64,000 nt of DNA, taken from assembly GCF_000235565.1 (NCBI RefSeq), contig NC_017527.1, positions 186,001-250,000 of the forward strand, given 5' to 3'. The DNA comes from Methanothrix harundinacea 6Ac (GTDB lineage: Archaea; Halobacteriota; Methanosarcinia; Methanotrichales; Methanotrichaceae). A model generated the notes under the pieces. It was not told the origin of the DNA, made no database searches, and saw only the letters and a list, made by a program, of their open reading frames with translations. This document shows, in pieces, positions 6,951-15,782 of the stretch (its first letter is position 1; the number at the start of each line of letters is the position of its first letter). A program made the position numbers and the translations under genes.

Positions 6951-7598
6951 TCAGTGGATCGACCGGGCGAACTCCAGGCTCGTTTTGATCTGCTCGCCGA
7001 CGACCTCGTCCGTCGGCTCCATGTGGCCGGGGTAGAGGACCCGGACCTCCAGGGACGCCAGCCTCTCTACAGACCTGACCAGCTCTCTGACCATCTCCCC
7101 CGACCGGCGGGTCCTCCCGATGTTTCCGTGGGGGAGGAGGGTGTCCCCGGAGAAGAGGACCTTCGCCCTCGGCTCGTATAAAGAGATGGAGCCGGGCGAG
7201 TGGCCCGGGGTTCTGATGACCGAGAGCGCCCACTCCCCGAGGTTGATCACGTCCCCCTCCTCCAGGGTCCCGTCGATTCCAAACTCCGCCGGGTCCTCTC
7301 CGTACTGGTATGAGCCGGTGGCGATGTCGTCGCCGAGGTCGCAGACCTCCCCCTCCCCGATCAGGACCTTCGCGCCGGTCGCCGCCTTGAGGGCCGGAAC
7401 CCCGGCGGTGTGGTCGTGGTGACAGTGGGTGAGGATGATGAACTCAATCTTTGCGGGATCGATGAGCTTCTCGACGTTCCTCATCGTCGCCTCGGCATCC
7501 ATCCCGGCGTCGATGAGGGCCACCACCTCGTCTATGATCAGGTATACGTTCCCCTCGTGGACCGGGCCGCCGCCGTTAACCTTATGCACTTCCACCAT
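6951..7598 (-). CDS. MBL-fold metallo-hydrolase (paralogue)
   Basis: 215-residue paralogue of the protein encoded at 2023-2664: both start MVEVHKV and share THCHHDH, TPGHSPG, LFSGDT, GNIGRT and YPGHME. Zinc ligands are intact. The start ATG at 7598 has GAGGTG-like sequence upstream. Glyoxalase II-like in overall pattern; substrate unknown. The two copies flank the accessory segment of 2.8-6.3 kb. The divergent neighbour is thiC. Confidence 0.86.
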   Translation of the reverse strand: MVEVHKVNGGGPVHEGNVYLIIDEVVALIDAGMDAEATMRNVEKLIDPAKIEFIILTHCHHDHTAGVPALKAATGAKVLIGEGEVCDLGDDIATGSYQYGEDPAEFGIDGTLEEGDVINLGEWALSVIRTPGHSPGSISLYEPRAKVLFSGDTLLPHGNIGRTRRSGEMVRELVRSVERLASLEVRVLYPGHMEPTDEVVGEQIKTSLEFARSIH

Positions 7599-7654
7599 TC
7601 AAAACACCTCATAAGATGGATGGGTTTCCTTAAATATATCGGTTAGTTGGTATC

Positions 7655-8956
7655 ATGACTCTCATCGAAGACGCTAAGAAGGGGAAGACCCCCCCCGAGG
7701 TCGAGGCCGTCGCCCGGAAGGAGGGGGTCGACCCCGCCGCCCTCACCCGCCTTGTAGCCCGGGGGAGGGTGGTGATCCCGAGGAACGCCCGGCGCGATAT
7801 CAGACCGACCGGGATCGGCGAGACCCTCACCACCAAGGTGAACCTCAATATCGGCTCGTCCCGGGGGGTCGCCGACCCCGCCGCCGAGGTGGAGAAGGCC
7901 GTCGTGGCGATGGAGGCGGGGGCCGACACCGTGATGGACCTCTCGACCGGCGGCGACCTGGACGAGATGAGGCGGAAAATCCTCAAGGCCGTCGAGATCC
8001 CCGTCGGGACCGTCCCCATATACCAGGCGGAGGTGGCGGGAGATCTGACGAGCCAGGGGCTCTTCGACGCCCTGGAGCGGCAGGCGAAGGACGGCGTCGA
8101 CTTCGTCACCGTCCACGTCGGGGTCAACTTGAACTCCTTCGAGCGGCTGAAGAGGAGCCACCGGATCATGGGCGTCGTCAGCCGCGGGGGATCCCTCACC
8201 CTCAAGTACATGAGCGAGACGGGGGAGGAGAACCCCTACTATGCCGAGTTCGACCACCTCCTGGAGATAGCCCGGGAGCACGAGCTGACTTTGAGTTTGG
8301 GCGACGGCCTCCGCCCTGGCTGCATCGAGGACGCCAGCGACCGGGCGAAGTACATGGAGTTCATCATGCTGGGCGAGCTCGTCGACCGGGCGAGGAGGGC
8401 GGGGGTCCAGGCGATGGTGGAGGGGCCGGGGCACGTCCCCGCCGACGAGATCGAGACGAGCGTAAAGGCGATGAAGTACGTCACCGACGGCGCCCCCCTC
8501 TACCTCCTCGGGCCGATCGTCACCGACGTAGCCCCCGGATACGACCACATCACCGCCGCCATCGGGGGGGTGATCGCCGGGATGAGCGGCGCCGACTTCC
8601 TCTGCGCGACGACCCCCAGCGAGCACCTGGACCTCCCCACCAAAGAGGACATCTTCGAGGGGACGATCGTCACCAGGATCGCCGCCCACGCTGCGGACCT
8701 GGCGAAGGCGGGGGTCAAAGATAGAGCCCGCCTCTGGGACCGGAAGATGGCCGCAGCCCGACGGGACCTGGACTGGCCCTCCCAGTTCGACCTCGCCATA
8801 AACCCCGCCATCGCTCGAGAGATCCGCCACCGAAGAGGCGTCGAGGTCGACACCTGCACCATGTGCAACGAGCTGTGCGCCATCAGGCTCGCCCGGGAGG
8901 CGATGGAGCGGGAAGCGGAGAAGGCGACGAGGAAGACGAAAGAGAGAGAGGGCTAG
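7655..8956 (+). CDS. thiC: phosphomethylpyrimidine synthase ThiC
   Basis: Radical SAM enzyme that rearranges aminoimidazole ribotide to hydroxymethylpyrimidine phosphate for thiamine synthesis. The 433-residue protein shows [57 protein letters not shown] and the C-terminal cluster site [13 protein letters not shown], with cysteines at about 401, 404 and 408. The spacing C-x2-C-x3-C is one residue shorter than the C-x2-C-x4-C of bacterial ThiC. The 56 bases upstream are too short for a TPP riboswitch. Divergent from the MBL gene. Confidence 0.96.
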   Translation: MTLIEDAKKGKTPPEVEAVARKEGVDPAALTRLVARGRVVIPRNARRDIRPTGIGETLTTKVNLNIGSSRGVADPAAEVEKAVVAMEAGADTVMDLSTGGDLDEMRRKILKAVEIPVGTVPIYQAEVAGDLTSQGLFDALERQAKDGVDFVTVHVGVNLNSFERLKRSHRIMGVVSRGGSLTLKYMSETGEENPYYAEFDHLLEIAREHELTLSLGDGLRPGCIEDASDRAKYMEFIMLGELVDRARRAGVQAMVEGPGHVPADEIETSVKAMKYVTDGAPLYLLGPIVTDVAPGYDHITAAIGGVIAGMSGADFLCATTPSEHLDLPTKEDIFEGTIVTRIAAHAADLAKAGVKDRARLWDRKMAAARRDLDWPSQFDLAINPAIAREIRHRRGVEVDTCTMCNELCAIRLAREAMEREAEKATRKTKEREG

Positions 8957-8981
8957 AAGGCTCCTCCGAGATCTTGGGGCC

Positions 8982-9584
8982 TCAGGAGCAGCCCTCAAGA
9001 TCCCTCTCCACCACCGCGCCTCCGGGGGAGGCCTCGGCGAAGGCCTGCCCCTCGAAGAAGAGGACCTCCGTCTCCTCGTCGATCCAGGAGTCGGGGGGGA
9101 GGCCCGCCTTGATGCAGGTCTGGCATAGAAAGTCCGTCGCGTCGAAGCCCCACTCCGTCGCCACCTGGGGGAGGAGGAGCCCCGACCAGATCCCCCGCCG
9201 GACGATGATGCCGTGGCGCCCTACCTGGACCGCCCCTGGTAGATCTCTATTTCTTACGGAGTAGGGCCTCGGCGGCGATAGGACCGTCACCTCGATCTCG
9301 ATCCGCGAAAGCTCTTCTCGCCCGACCCGGGGAAACCTCGGGTCGTTCACCCCGGCGTTGATCGCCGAGTCGACTATGGCAACCCCCAGATCCATCACCG
9401 GCTCCGGGTAGCCGATGCAGCCCCGGAGCTCCCCGGCCTTGTGGAGGGTGACGAAGACCCCGGCCTTCTCGCTGAAGGCTGGAGGGAGATCCTCCGGAGC
9501 TATCCTCTCCCTCCGATCAACGTAAGCCGTCAGGGCCTCCCTCGCGAGATGGACGGCCCGCCTCCCCTCATCGATCGTCAGCAT
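8982..9584 (-). CDS. AMMECR1-domain protein
   Basis: 200-residue AMMECR1 family protein with the hallmark LRGCIGYPEP motif (about 53-62) and the downstream DPRFP, EIEVTVLSPP, GIIVRRG and GLLLPQVATEWGFD segments. Length is typical of archaeal members. The family is widely conserved and often sits near radical SAM or MEMO1 genes; its biochemical role is still not settled. Converges with thiC, with 25 bases between the two stops. Confidence 0.93.
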   Translation of the reverse strand: MLTIDEGRRAVHLAREALTAYVDRRERIAPEDLPPAFSEKAGVFVTLHKAGELRGCIGYPEPVMDLGVAIVDSAINAGVNDPRFPRVGREELSRIEIEVTVLSPPRPYSVRNRDLPGAVQVGRHGIIVRRGIWSGLLLPQVATEWGFDATDFLCQTCIKAGLPPDSWIDEETEVLFFEGQAFAEASPGGAVVERDLEGCS

Positions 9585-9710
9585 GATTGTAACTGGGGCT
9601 CACCCTGTAATAAAGAGTTTTGAGCTGACTGTCTTCAAAGGCGAGATTACAAACTTAATCGAAAACTTGATTATAGATAAAAATCAACTGTGTATGAGAG
9701 GTGAAAGGCG

Positions 9711-10430
9711 ATGGTGGCCTCAATATATAGAAAAAGCTTCGCGGCTCTGGTTTTGATCGTCCTTCTGGCTCTATCCGTCCACGGAGCCACGGATGACGAT
9801 ACCGCTGCCCCCCAAGAAGAAGCGACTGACCAAGGGAACGCCGTCAGCGGTCCAGGGGGCGATTTGACGGGAGAAGAAGGGATCGATGAGAATACAACGG
9901 CTGGCGACCCAGCTGTCGAAGGAGAAGAAATCCCGGATTGGAGTAAGCCGGGGAGTGGGACGCTGATATTCATAGTGATGGTCATAGCTCTCGTCCCCTT
10001 CTCAATAGTCTTCGTAAACGTCCTCGGAGCGTATCACTATTACGGAAAACGGCAGGATATTTTGGAAAAATTGTTGGCCAAGAATGGCAGCACTAGTCAA
10101 GATGAAACCCAAAGTCTGATCAAAGAGTTCATATCCATGGAGCCGATCGGCGTTGGAGGGGTGGCAAGGGCAGCCATGGCCATCGGCGTGATCGTGATCG
10201 TGGGAGTCGCCGTAGTCTTCCTCCTCGTCAACGCCTCGGAGGGGGACAAAGATATCGTCAAGGAAATTCTGCTGATCCTCTCGGGAGCCTTGTCCTCGGT
10301 CATAGGGTTCTATTTCGGCGGCAGAACCGGCCAAGAGGGCGCAGCCGCCCCCCCAGGATCCCAGACGACGGAAAAACCACCTGAGACTGGAGGAAGGCCA
10401 GGAACGGGAGGAACATCCGGGACGGTATGA
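9711..10430 (+). CDS. membrane protein with signal peptide, unknown
   Basis: 239-residue protein. Residues about 8-25 (SFAALVLIVLLALSVHGA) look like a signal peptide. An acidic, low-complexity region follows (about 27-80), then a membrane segment (about 85-107, LIFIVMVIALVPFSIVFVNV), a soluble stretch with LEKLLAKNGSTSQDETQSLI, a second membrane segment (about 150-175) and a third (about 186-204). The C-terminal tail is rich in Gly, Pro and Thr. No family recognised. The reading frame starts at ATG 9711 after GAGAGGTGAAAGG, a strong ribosome site. Extracytoplasmic sensing or scaffold role is possible but not shown. Confidence 0.7.
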   Translation: MVASIYRKSFAALVLIVLLALSVHGATDDDTAAPQEEATDQGNAVSGPGGDLTGEEGIDENTTAGDPAVEGEEIPDWSKPGSGTLIFIVMVIALVPFSIVFVNVLGAYHYYGKRQDILEKLLAKNGSTSQDETQSLIKEFISMEPIGVGGVARAAMAIGVIVIVGVAVVFLLVNASEGDKDIVKEILLILSGALSSVIGFYFGGRTGQEGAAAPPGSQTTEKPPETGGRPGTGGTSGTV

Positions 10431-10512
10431 CGGAAAGATTTAACCTGATAAGGAGCCTGGGGAGGGGACCTTCCAATCTCTTTTTATCAAATCAGCTCGA
10501 TAAACCTCCGAC

Positions 10513-11013
10513 ATGTCCGACTCAGAAGATGCCCTGAAGGAGGCCTTCGCCGGGGAGGCCCAGGCGAACCGCAAGTACCTCGCCTTCGCCGAGAAGGCGG
10601 ACCAGGAGGGCTACCCCCAGGCAGCCAGGCTCTTTCGCGCCGCCGCCGAGGCGGAGGCGGTCCATGCAATAAATCACCTCCGGGCGATGAACGCCGTCAA
10701 GACGACGAAGGAGAACCTGAGGGAGGCGATCGCGGGAGAGACCCACGAGTTCAAGGAGATGTACCCCGGGATGATCGGAGCCGCCCAGGCCGAAGGAGAC
10801 CGGGCCGCCGAGAGGGCGTTCCGATACGCCAACGACGTCGAGGAGATCCACGCGCGGCTCTACCACGAGATGATGGAGAGCCTCGAGCCCCGGAAGGGGG
10901 AGAGCTTCCCCTACTACGTCTGTCCCGTCTGCGGCATGACGGCGGAGCGGGAGCCTCCCGAGAGGTGTCCTGTCTGCGGCGTCAAGGGGGATAGGTTCAG
11001 GAGGATCGACTGA
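10513..11013 (+). CDS. rubrerythrin
   Basis: 166-residue diiron peroxidase that detoxifies hydrogen peroxide in anaerobes. The ferritin-like domain (about 1-125) carries the expected Glu/His ligands (GEAQANRKY, EAEAVHAINH, GETHEF, DVEEIHARLY). It is followed by a rubredoxin-like iron site with CPVC at 137-140 and CPVC at 152-155. Start ATG at 10513. A long TTTTTATCA-type promoter region precedes it. It is separate from the peroxiredoxin/SOD group at 33-35 kb but works in the same defence. Confidence 0.94.
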   Translation: MSDSEDALKEAFAGEAQANRKYLAFAEKADQEGYPQAARLFRAAAEAEAVHAINHLRAMNAVKTTKENLREAIAGETHEFKEMYPGMIGAAQAEGDRAAERAFRYANDVEEIHARLYHEMMESLEPRKGESFPYYVCPVCGMTAEREPPERCPVCGVKGDRFRRID

Positions 11014-11028
11014 GGCGGCCGGCGGTCT

Positions 11029-12006
11029 CTAAGCCTTATCCAGATGGAGCTGAAGCTTCTCCAGGAGCCGCCAGGAGAGGAGGAGCTGAGCCATCCCGGT
11101 GGAGGTGACCCGGTCGCCTCCGGCCCGGTCGCAGATCGGCGCCGTCGAGCCGGCGAGGCTCTTGAGCTTCGCCTCCACCCCCTCCACCATCGAGCGGTGG
11201 AGCTCGCCGTCGACGGTCAGGACGCTCACCCTCTTGCCGTAGTAGTCGTCCCTCTGGAAGGATATGGAGAACTCCCCATCAGGGAGGCTGAAGAGGGCGG
11301 AGAGGTCGATTTTCAGGTCCACCGCCGACGGCCCGGCCTCCAGAACCTCCTGGATCAGCCTGACGGAGTACCTCTCGCCGGGGTCCTCCAAGAAGGATGG
11401 CGCCCCAAGCCGCGTATCGTCGATCTTGACGACCGCCTCGGCGTAGACCTTCTGGACGTCGACGTAGAGCTTGTAGTCCGGCTCCCGGGCGAGGATCTCG
11501 GCCATCACCAGATCCCGCTGGTAGCCCCTATCGCCGCAGTCCCTCCGGATCTTCCACCGCCTCTTCACCGCCCGGCTCGGGTCGACGAAGATCCCAAAGT
11601 CGACCTCCCGCCGGAGCTTCTGGGTGTAAAGAGGGTGGAGCCCCTCGAGGATCAGGACTGGCCCCGACCGGAAGGGGACGGGTTCCCGAAATTCTCCCAC
11701 CGAGTGGTCGTAGACGGGCTTTGCGATAGTCTCGCCCAACCGCAAGGACCGGAGGTGCTCGGCGAGGAGGTCGAGGCGGTTCGCCTCCGGGTTCAGGGGG
11801 GTCATCCCCCGGACCCGCCGCTCCTCCCGGTCGAGGCTGTGGTAGTCGTCCATGCTGAAGGTGGAGACCGCCTCCTCGCCGAGGAGCCTCCGGATACCCC
11901 GGGATAGGGTGGTCTTTCCGGAGCCGCTGTCCCCCGCCACCGCTACCACGAAGACCCGGCCTGACCCCTTCAGCCTCTCAGCCAAACTGGACGCCACAAA
12001 AATCAC
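11029..12006 (-). CDS. prk: phosphoribulokinase / uridine kinase-like
   Basis: 325-residue P-loop kinase. The Walker A motif GDSGSGKT lies at about 25-32, followed by FSMDDYHSLDREERR, TPLNPEANRLDLL, PVYDHSVGEF and VLILEGLHPLYTQKLRR. This is the phosphoribulokinase pattern: the DDYH and the EGLHPLY region bind Ru5P. A C-terminal extension of about 120 residues fits archaeal PRK. Some methanogens use PRK with RuBisCO in a reductive hexulose-phosphate pathway, so this is the most interesting reading; a plain uridine kinase is less likely. The GTG at 12006 is the assumed start. Confidence 0.82.
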   Translation of the reverse strand: MIFVASSLAERLKGSGRVFVVAVAGDSGSGKTTLSRGIRRLLGEEAVSTFSMDDYHSLDREERRVRGMTPLNPEANRLDLLAEHLRSLRLGETIAKPVYDHSVGEFREPVPFRSGPVLILEGLHPLYTQKLRREVDFGIFVDPSRAVKRRWKIRRDCGDRGYQRDLVMAEILAREPDYKLYVDVQKVYAEAVVKIDDTRLGAPSFLEDPGERYSVRLIQEVLEAGPSAVDLKIDLSALFSLPDGEFSISFQRDDYYGKRVSVLTVDGELHRSMVEGVEAKLKSLAGSTAPICDRAGGDRVTSTGMAQLLLSWRLLEKLQLHLDKA

Positions 12007-12077
12007 CCATCATGAGATCCCATCCAACGGTGATCCCGGACCGGGGGTCCATGGGAGGATGGGGAGATAAGGAATAG

Positions 12078-13008
12078 TCATTTATCCTGCTTCTCCGACA
12101 TGAGGTCTGCAAACTCGCTCGTCTTGCCGATCCGCTCCAGCTCCCGGCTCTCGATCACCGCCGTCTCCTCCACCCGCTCCACCTTCGACTCGCCGTCGAC
12201 GATCACCGCCGAGAAGGTCTTGGTGACGATGGAGAGGCTGCTCATCAGCCGGGCCTTCTTCAGCATCGTCGACGAGAACTTGCCGACGCCGGTGAGGACG
12301 ACCAGATCCTCCTTCTGGGTGATGGCGTTGAAGGGGGACTGGGCGGTGGGGAAGACGTCGAAGCCGATATCGGCGAGGTGGCTGAGGACCTTGTCATCGA
12401 TCCGCCCCCCCTCTCTGGAGACGGGGGCGGCGGGCTCCAGGATCTCGACGGGCTTTATCAGCTCCTGGCCGAAGAGCTCCTCGAGCTTGATGGCGACATC
12501 GATGGTGGTGTCCATGCTCTCGATCTCGTACTTGCTGACCGTCCTCCGGGAGACGGATAGCTCCGAGGCGAGGGCCCCCAGGGATTTGCCGCTATCCAGC
12601 CTGAGCTTCCTCAGGAGGCGGCCGTCGATCTTGACGTAGAGCCCCCCGTGGGCGGCGTAGACGAGGGGGGGGGATATCCTCGACGATCCAGTCGGCGAGG
12701 GTGCTGAAGCTGACGGTGGGAACCCCGTACCTGAAGTAGACCACCCCCCCCTCCAGGCCGTGGTCCCTCGTCTTCTCCCCGACGAGGAGGGGGTTTCCCG
12801 AAAGGTATCTGGCGAGGCGGCGAATCTCCACCGCGGTCTTCTCGTTGAGGCCGTCGATGTTGGAGAGGATCTTGAGAATAAGGAGGACGCCCCCCCGTCT
12901 GGCAGCGAGGTCGAAGCTCCTGGGCCTGACGTAACACCGGTCGGAGACGGAGAATCCCGCCCTAAACAGAAGATTGCTGACTTGGTCGGTCAGAAACTCC
13001 TTATTCAT
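12078..13008 (-). pseudogene. archaeal HTH-type regulator, frameshifted at a G9 run
   Basis: Two frames on the minus strand together make one protein of about 310 residues. The first (13008 to about 12665) begins MNKEFLTDQVSNLLFRAGF and contains a nuclease-like fold region. The second resumes at LVYAAHGGLYVKIDGRLLRK and contains a Cro/C1-type helix-turn-helix (SLGALASELSVSRRTVSKYE), ending at 12078. The switch occurs in a run of nine G (12665-12673 on the plus strand), where losing one base or adding two would restore the frame. This matches the family of putative archaeal HTH regulators with an N-terminal extension. A sequencing error is as likely as a true mutation. Confidence 0.8.
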
Positions 13009-13052
13009 CGTCGTATATCTTTGGGCTCAGCCGTTATTTAAGGTTCACCATC

Positions 13053-14309
13053 ATGATCACCATAGGCGTAGACGATACCGATTCAGAATACGGCCTCTGC
13101 ACCACCTACCTCGCCGCCACGATGATGGCGAGGCTCGGGGAGATCGGTGAGGTCCGGGGGCCCCCCAGGCTCGTGAGGCTCAACCCTGCCGTCAAGTTCA
13201 AGACGAGGGGGAACGCCGCCGTCGCCTTCTCCCTGGAGACCGACCAGCCGGAGGAGGCGAAGGAGGTCGCCCTCCAGACCGTCCTGGAGCTCTCCGACTT
13301 CTCGGGCCCCAATACCAACCCCGGCCTGGTGGTGGCGGAGGAGGTGTCGGCGGATCTCTCCTCCTTCTACCGGAGGGCGCTCTTCGAGGTTCTGGAGGTC
13401 GGCGAGGCGGAAGAGATCATCGAGGCCTACGGCCTCTGGTCCCGGGCCTTCAAGAACCGCCGGGGGCTGATCGGGGCCCTCGCCGCCGTCGGGGCGGAGT
13501 TCTCCGACTGGACCTATGAGCTCCTCGCCTACAGGCGGCCCGAGCGGTGGGGCACCCCCCGGGAGATCGACGAGGCGTCGGTCTGGAGGGCCGACGAGCT
13601 GACCTACCCGCGGACCTGGGACACCGTCGACCACCACAACCAAAAGGTGGTATTCGCCCCCCACTCCGGGGACCCCGTCCTCTTCGGGATCCGGGGGGAG
13701 GGGCCGGAGCCCCTCAGGGAGGCCCTGGAGGCGATCGGATCGGAGGCATACGAGAGGGCGGTCATCTACAGGACAAACCAGGGTACCGACGCCCACATCC
13801 TACCTTGCAAGATCTCGGAGGCCGCCGAGGACGGGAGCTATCGCCTCCGGGGCGTGGTCGCCGGGGGTGCGAAGCCGATCGAGGGGGGGCACATCTTCTT
13901 CCCCCTGGAGGCCGAGGACGGCAATAGCGCCATCAACTGCGCCGCCTTCGAGCCGACGAAGAACTTCAGGGATCGAGTGAGGGCCCTCCTCCCCGGAGAT
14001 CTGATCGAGGTCTACGGCGCCGTCAAGAGGGGGACCCTGAACCTCGAGAAGATGGAGGTGGTGGCCCTCGCCGAGGTGAAGGCCCCGACGGCGCCCCTCT
14101 GCCCCTCCTGCAGACGGCGGATGAAGTCGGCAGGGCGGGGTCAAGGTTACCGGTGCAGGAGGTGCAGGACCAGGGCCGGGGGGAAGGTGGAGGCTCCGAT
14201 CCATAGAGAGATCGAACTCGGGTTCTACGAGGTTCCTCCTTCTGCCAGGAGGCACCTATCGAAGCCCCTGGTGAGGATGAGGGAGGCGCGGGTTCATCCG
14301 AGCAGATGA
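13053..14309 (+). CDS. tiaS: tRNA(Ile2) 2-agmatinylcytidine synthetase TiaS
   Basis: ATP- and agmatine-dependent enzyme that modifies C34 of the CAU-anticodon isoleucine tRNA so that it reads AUA. The 418-residue protein begins MITIGVDDTDSEYGLCTTYL, the conserved TiaS N-terminus (GVDDTDS). It continues with KFKTRGNAAV, a DTVDHHNQKV region, RTNQGTDAHI of the central domain, an OB-fold-like segment and a C-terminal zinc site with CPSCRRRMKS and YRCRRCRTR. Length is as expected. It is divergent from the frameshifted regulator. Confidence 0.95.
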   Translation: MITIGVDDTDSEYGLCTTYLAATMMARLGEIGEVRGPPRLVRLNPAVKFKTRGNAAVAFSLETDQPEEAKEVALQTVLELSDFSGPNTNPGLVVAEEVSADLSSFYRRALFEVLEVGEAEEIIEAYGLWSRAFKNRRGLIGALAAVGAEFSDWTYELLAYRRPERWGTPREIDEASVWRADELTYPRTWDTVDHHNQKVVFAPHSGDPVLFGIRGEGPEPLREALEAIGSEAYERAVIYRTNQGTDAHILPCKISEAAEDGSYRLRGVVAGGAKPIEGGHIFFPLEAEDGNSAINCAAFEPTKNFRDRVRALLPGDLIEVYGAVKRGTLNLEKMEVVALAEVKAPTAPLCPSCRRRMKSAGRGQGYRCRRCRTRAGGKVEAPIHREIELGFYEVPPSARRHLSKPLVRMREARVHPSR

Positions 14310-14336
14310 AAATATAAAAATGGCGGAAGCCTGCCC

Positions 14337-15275
14337 TCACTTGAAGGCCGCTTCCAGGGGCGGTATGACCTGCTTCTTCCTCGACAAGACCCCCTTCTTG
14401 TAGATGGCGTTGTTCTCCATCTTCCCTTCGAAGGCCTTCTCGAACTTATCGACGGGGGATCCGACGAAGAGGAGGTCGCTCGCCTCCTTCATCACATCGG
14501 TGAGCATGATCAGGACGAAGCTGAGCCCCTCGTCCTTCCTCACCTTCTCCATCGTCTCCAGGATCTCCTTCTTCCTGGGGACGAGGACCGAGAGGTCCAT
14601 CACCTCGATCTGGCCGACTCCGGCCTTCGTCCCGGCGAAGTCGAAGTGCTTGTAGTCGCCCTTCACGATCTCCATGGCGGTCTTGGAGGAGATGTCGCTC
14701 TTCGCGGTGAGCATCGCGATCCCATACTGCTGGAAGTCCTCGCCGGTGATCTTGGCGAGCTTCGCCACCTCATCCTTGTCCTTGGGGGTGCAGGTGGGGG
14801 ACTTGAAGAGGACGGTGTCGCTGAGGATGGCAGACATCATCACTCCCGCCATCTCCTTGGAGATGGGGACCTTGTACTGGTCGTACATCGCCGAGACTAT
14901 CGTCGCGGTGCTCCCGACGGGCTCGTTGTGGAAGAAGATGGGGTTAGGGGTCGTGATGTCGCCGATCTTGTGGTGGTCTATGACCTCGAAGATCGTCGCC
15001 TCCTTGATGTTCTCCACCGCCTGTCCGACCTCGTTGTGGTCTACCAGGACGATCTTCTTCCCCTTGCCGTCGGTGATCGTCTCCGGCACCGGGACGCTGA
15101 AGTGGTCGAGGACGAACTTCGTCTCGCTGTTGATCGTTCCCGCCGCCGCCGGCACGTATATCTCCGGAGTTCCGAGCTGGTTCTTCAGGTTCGCGTAGGA
15201 TATAGCCGCAGCTACAGAGTCAGTGTCTGGACTTTTGTGGCCAACCACGTAGACGTTATCAGCCAGATGAAACAC
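14337..15275 (-). CDS. ppaC: manganese-dependent inorganic pyrophosphatase
   Basis: Family II (DHH) pyrophosphatase, 312 residues. Metal-binding motifs are GHKSPDTDS (about 12-20), VDHNE (about 78-82) and the DHH of FEVIDHHKIGD (about 100-102). The C-terminal DHHA2 domain ends in LSRKKQVIPPL, where the RKKQ signature binds pyrophosphate. There are no CBS domains, so no nucleotide regulation is expected. It hydrolyses the pyrophosphate released by biosynthesis and, in acetate-using methanogens, by acetyl-CoA synthetase. Its base composition and codon use are less GC-rich than its neighbours, as often seen for highly expressed genes. Confidence 0.96.
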   Translation of the reverse strand: MFHLADNVYVVGHKSPDTDSVAAAISYANLKNQLGTPEIYVPAAAGTINSETKFVLDHFSVPVPETITDGKGKKIVLVDHNEVGQAVENIKEATIFEVIDHHKIGDITTPNPIFFHNEPVGSTATIVSAMYDQYKVPISKEMAGVMMSAILSDTVLFKSPTCTPKDKDEVAKLAKITGEDFQQYGIAMLTAKSDISSKTAMEIVKGDYKHFDFAGTKAGVGQIEVMDLSVLVPRKKEILETMEKVRKDEGLSFVLIMLTDVMKEASDLLFVGSPVDKFEKAFEGKMENNAIYKKGVLSRKKQVIPPLEAAFK

Positions 15276-15434
15276 CTCCGAAGATAATCAACGCGCGACT
15301 TCGACTTAAACCTTTGCCACGAGGCGTTTATCTCGAAATTATGTTACAACCCCGGGGGAGGGGGAGCCGGGATCGAGGGAGGCAGGCATCTTTATATAGT
15401 ACTTTGCTTATATATCGAGGGTTCCCCTCAGAGG

Positions 15435-15660
15435 ACTGGCAGGAGCTGAGGCATCCGCCGTCGCCGTGACTGCCGGCGCAAAGGGGGAGCGACACGAAAA
15501 GCCGCGTTGATAGGTCCTTGGGGGAGATACTGACTATCGTCTGACGATGACCTCAAGACAACCCAGATGCGGTACAGAAAGCCCGCTGCGAGGGTCACTG
15601 AGCCGACTTGCGGATCTTCCAAAGGATGAGGCCTCAGAGTTAGCAGGCATCGGGCGACAT
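15435..15660 (+). ncRNA. candidate structured RNA in a long gap
   Basis: The 507-base gap between ppaC and tmk has no credible gene. Two TATA-like elements (about 15391-15398 and 15408-15416) are followed by a GC-rich stretch with several self-complementary parts: TCGCCG/CGGCGC around 15470-15489, AGGTC/GACCT enclosing an ATCGT/ACGAT hairpin (15512-15552), and a GCGG/CCGC hairpin enclosing TACAGAAAG. The segment ACAGAAAGCCCGC loosely recalls conserved region V of RNase P RNA, and GAGGCATCCGCC faintly recalls region I, but the core pairing was not convincing. Ends are approximate and identity is open. Confidence 0.35.
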
Positions 15661-15782
15661 CTCCACATCCATGGGCGTAGAGTCGCCTTCTGGCGTAATT
15701 CTTCGATTTTTCTTACGAGGGACTTATCCCGGGATCTTCCCCATCCTTAAATATCAGCACCCCTTGATGGAAGACGCTGATT

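Noticed and set aside
7599-7654. TPP riboswitch ahead of thiC
   Set aside because: Only 56 bases to the divergent gene, and no conserved TPP-aptamer segments are seen.
7643-8998. 451-codon open frame opposite thiC
   Set aside because: Antisense shadow; thiC has all family motifs on the plus strand.
15435-15660. Firm assignment as RNase P RNA
   Set aside because: Only one or two short segments resemble conserved regions and the central pairing could not be built, so it was kept as an unassigned candidate.
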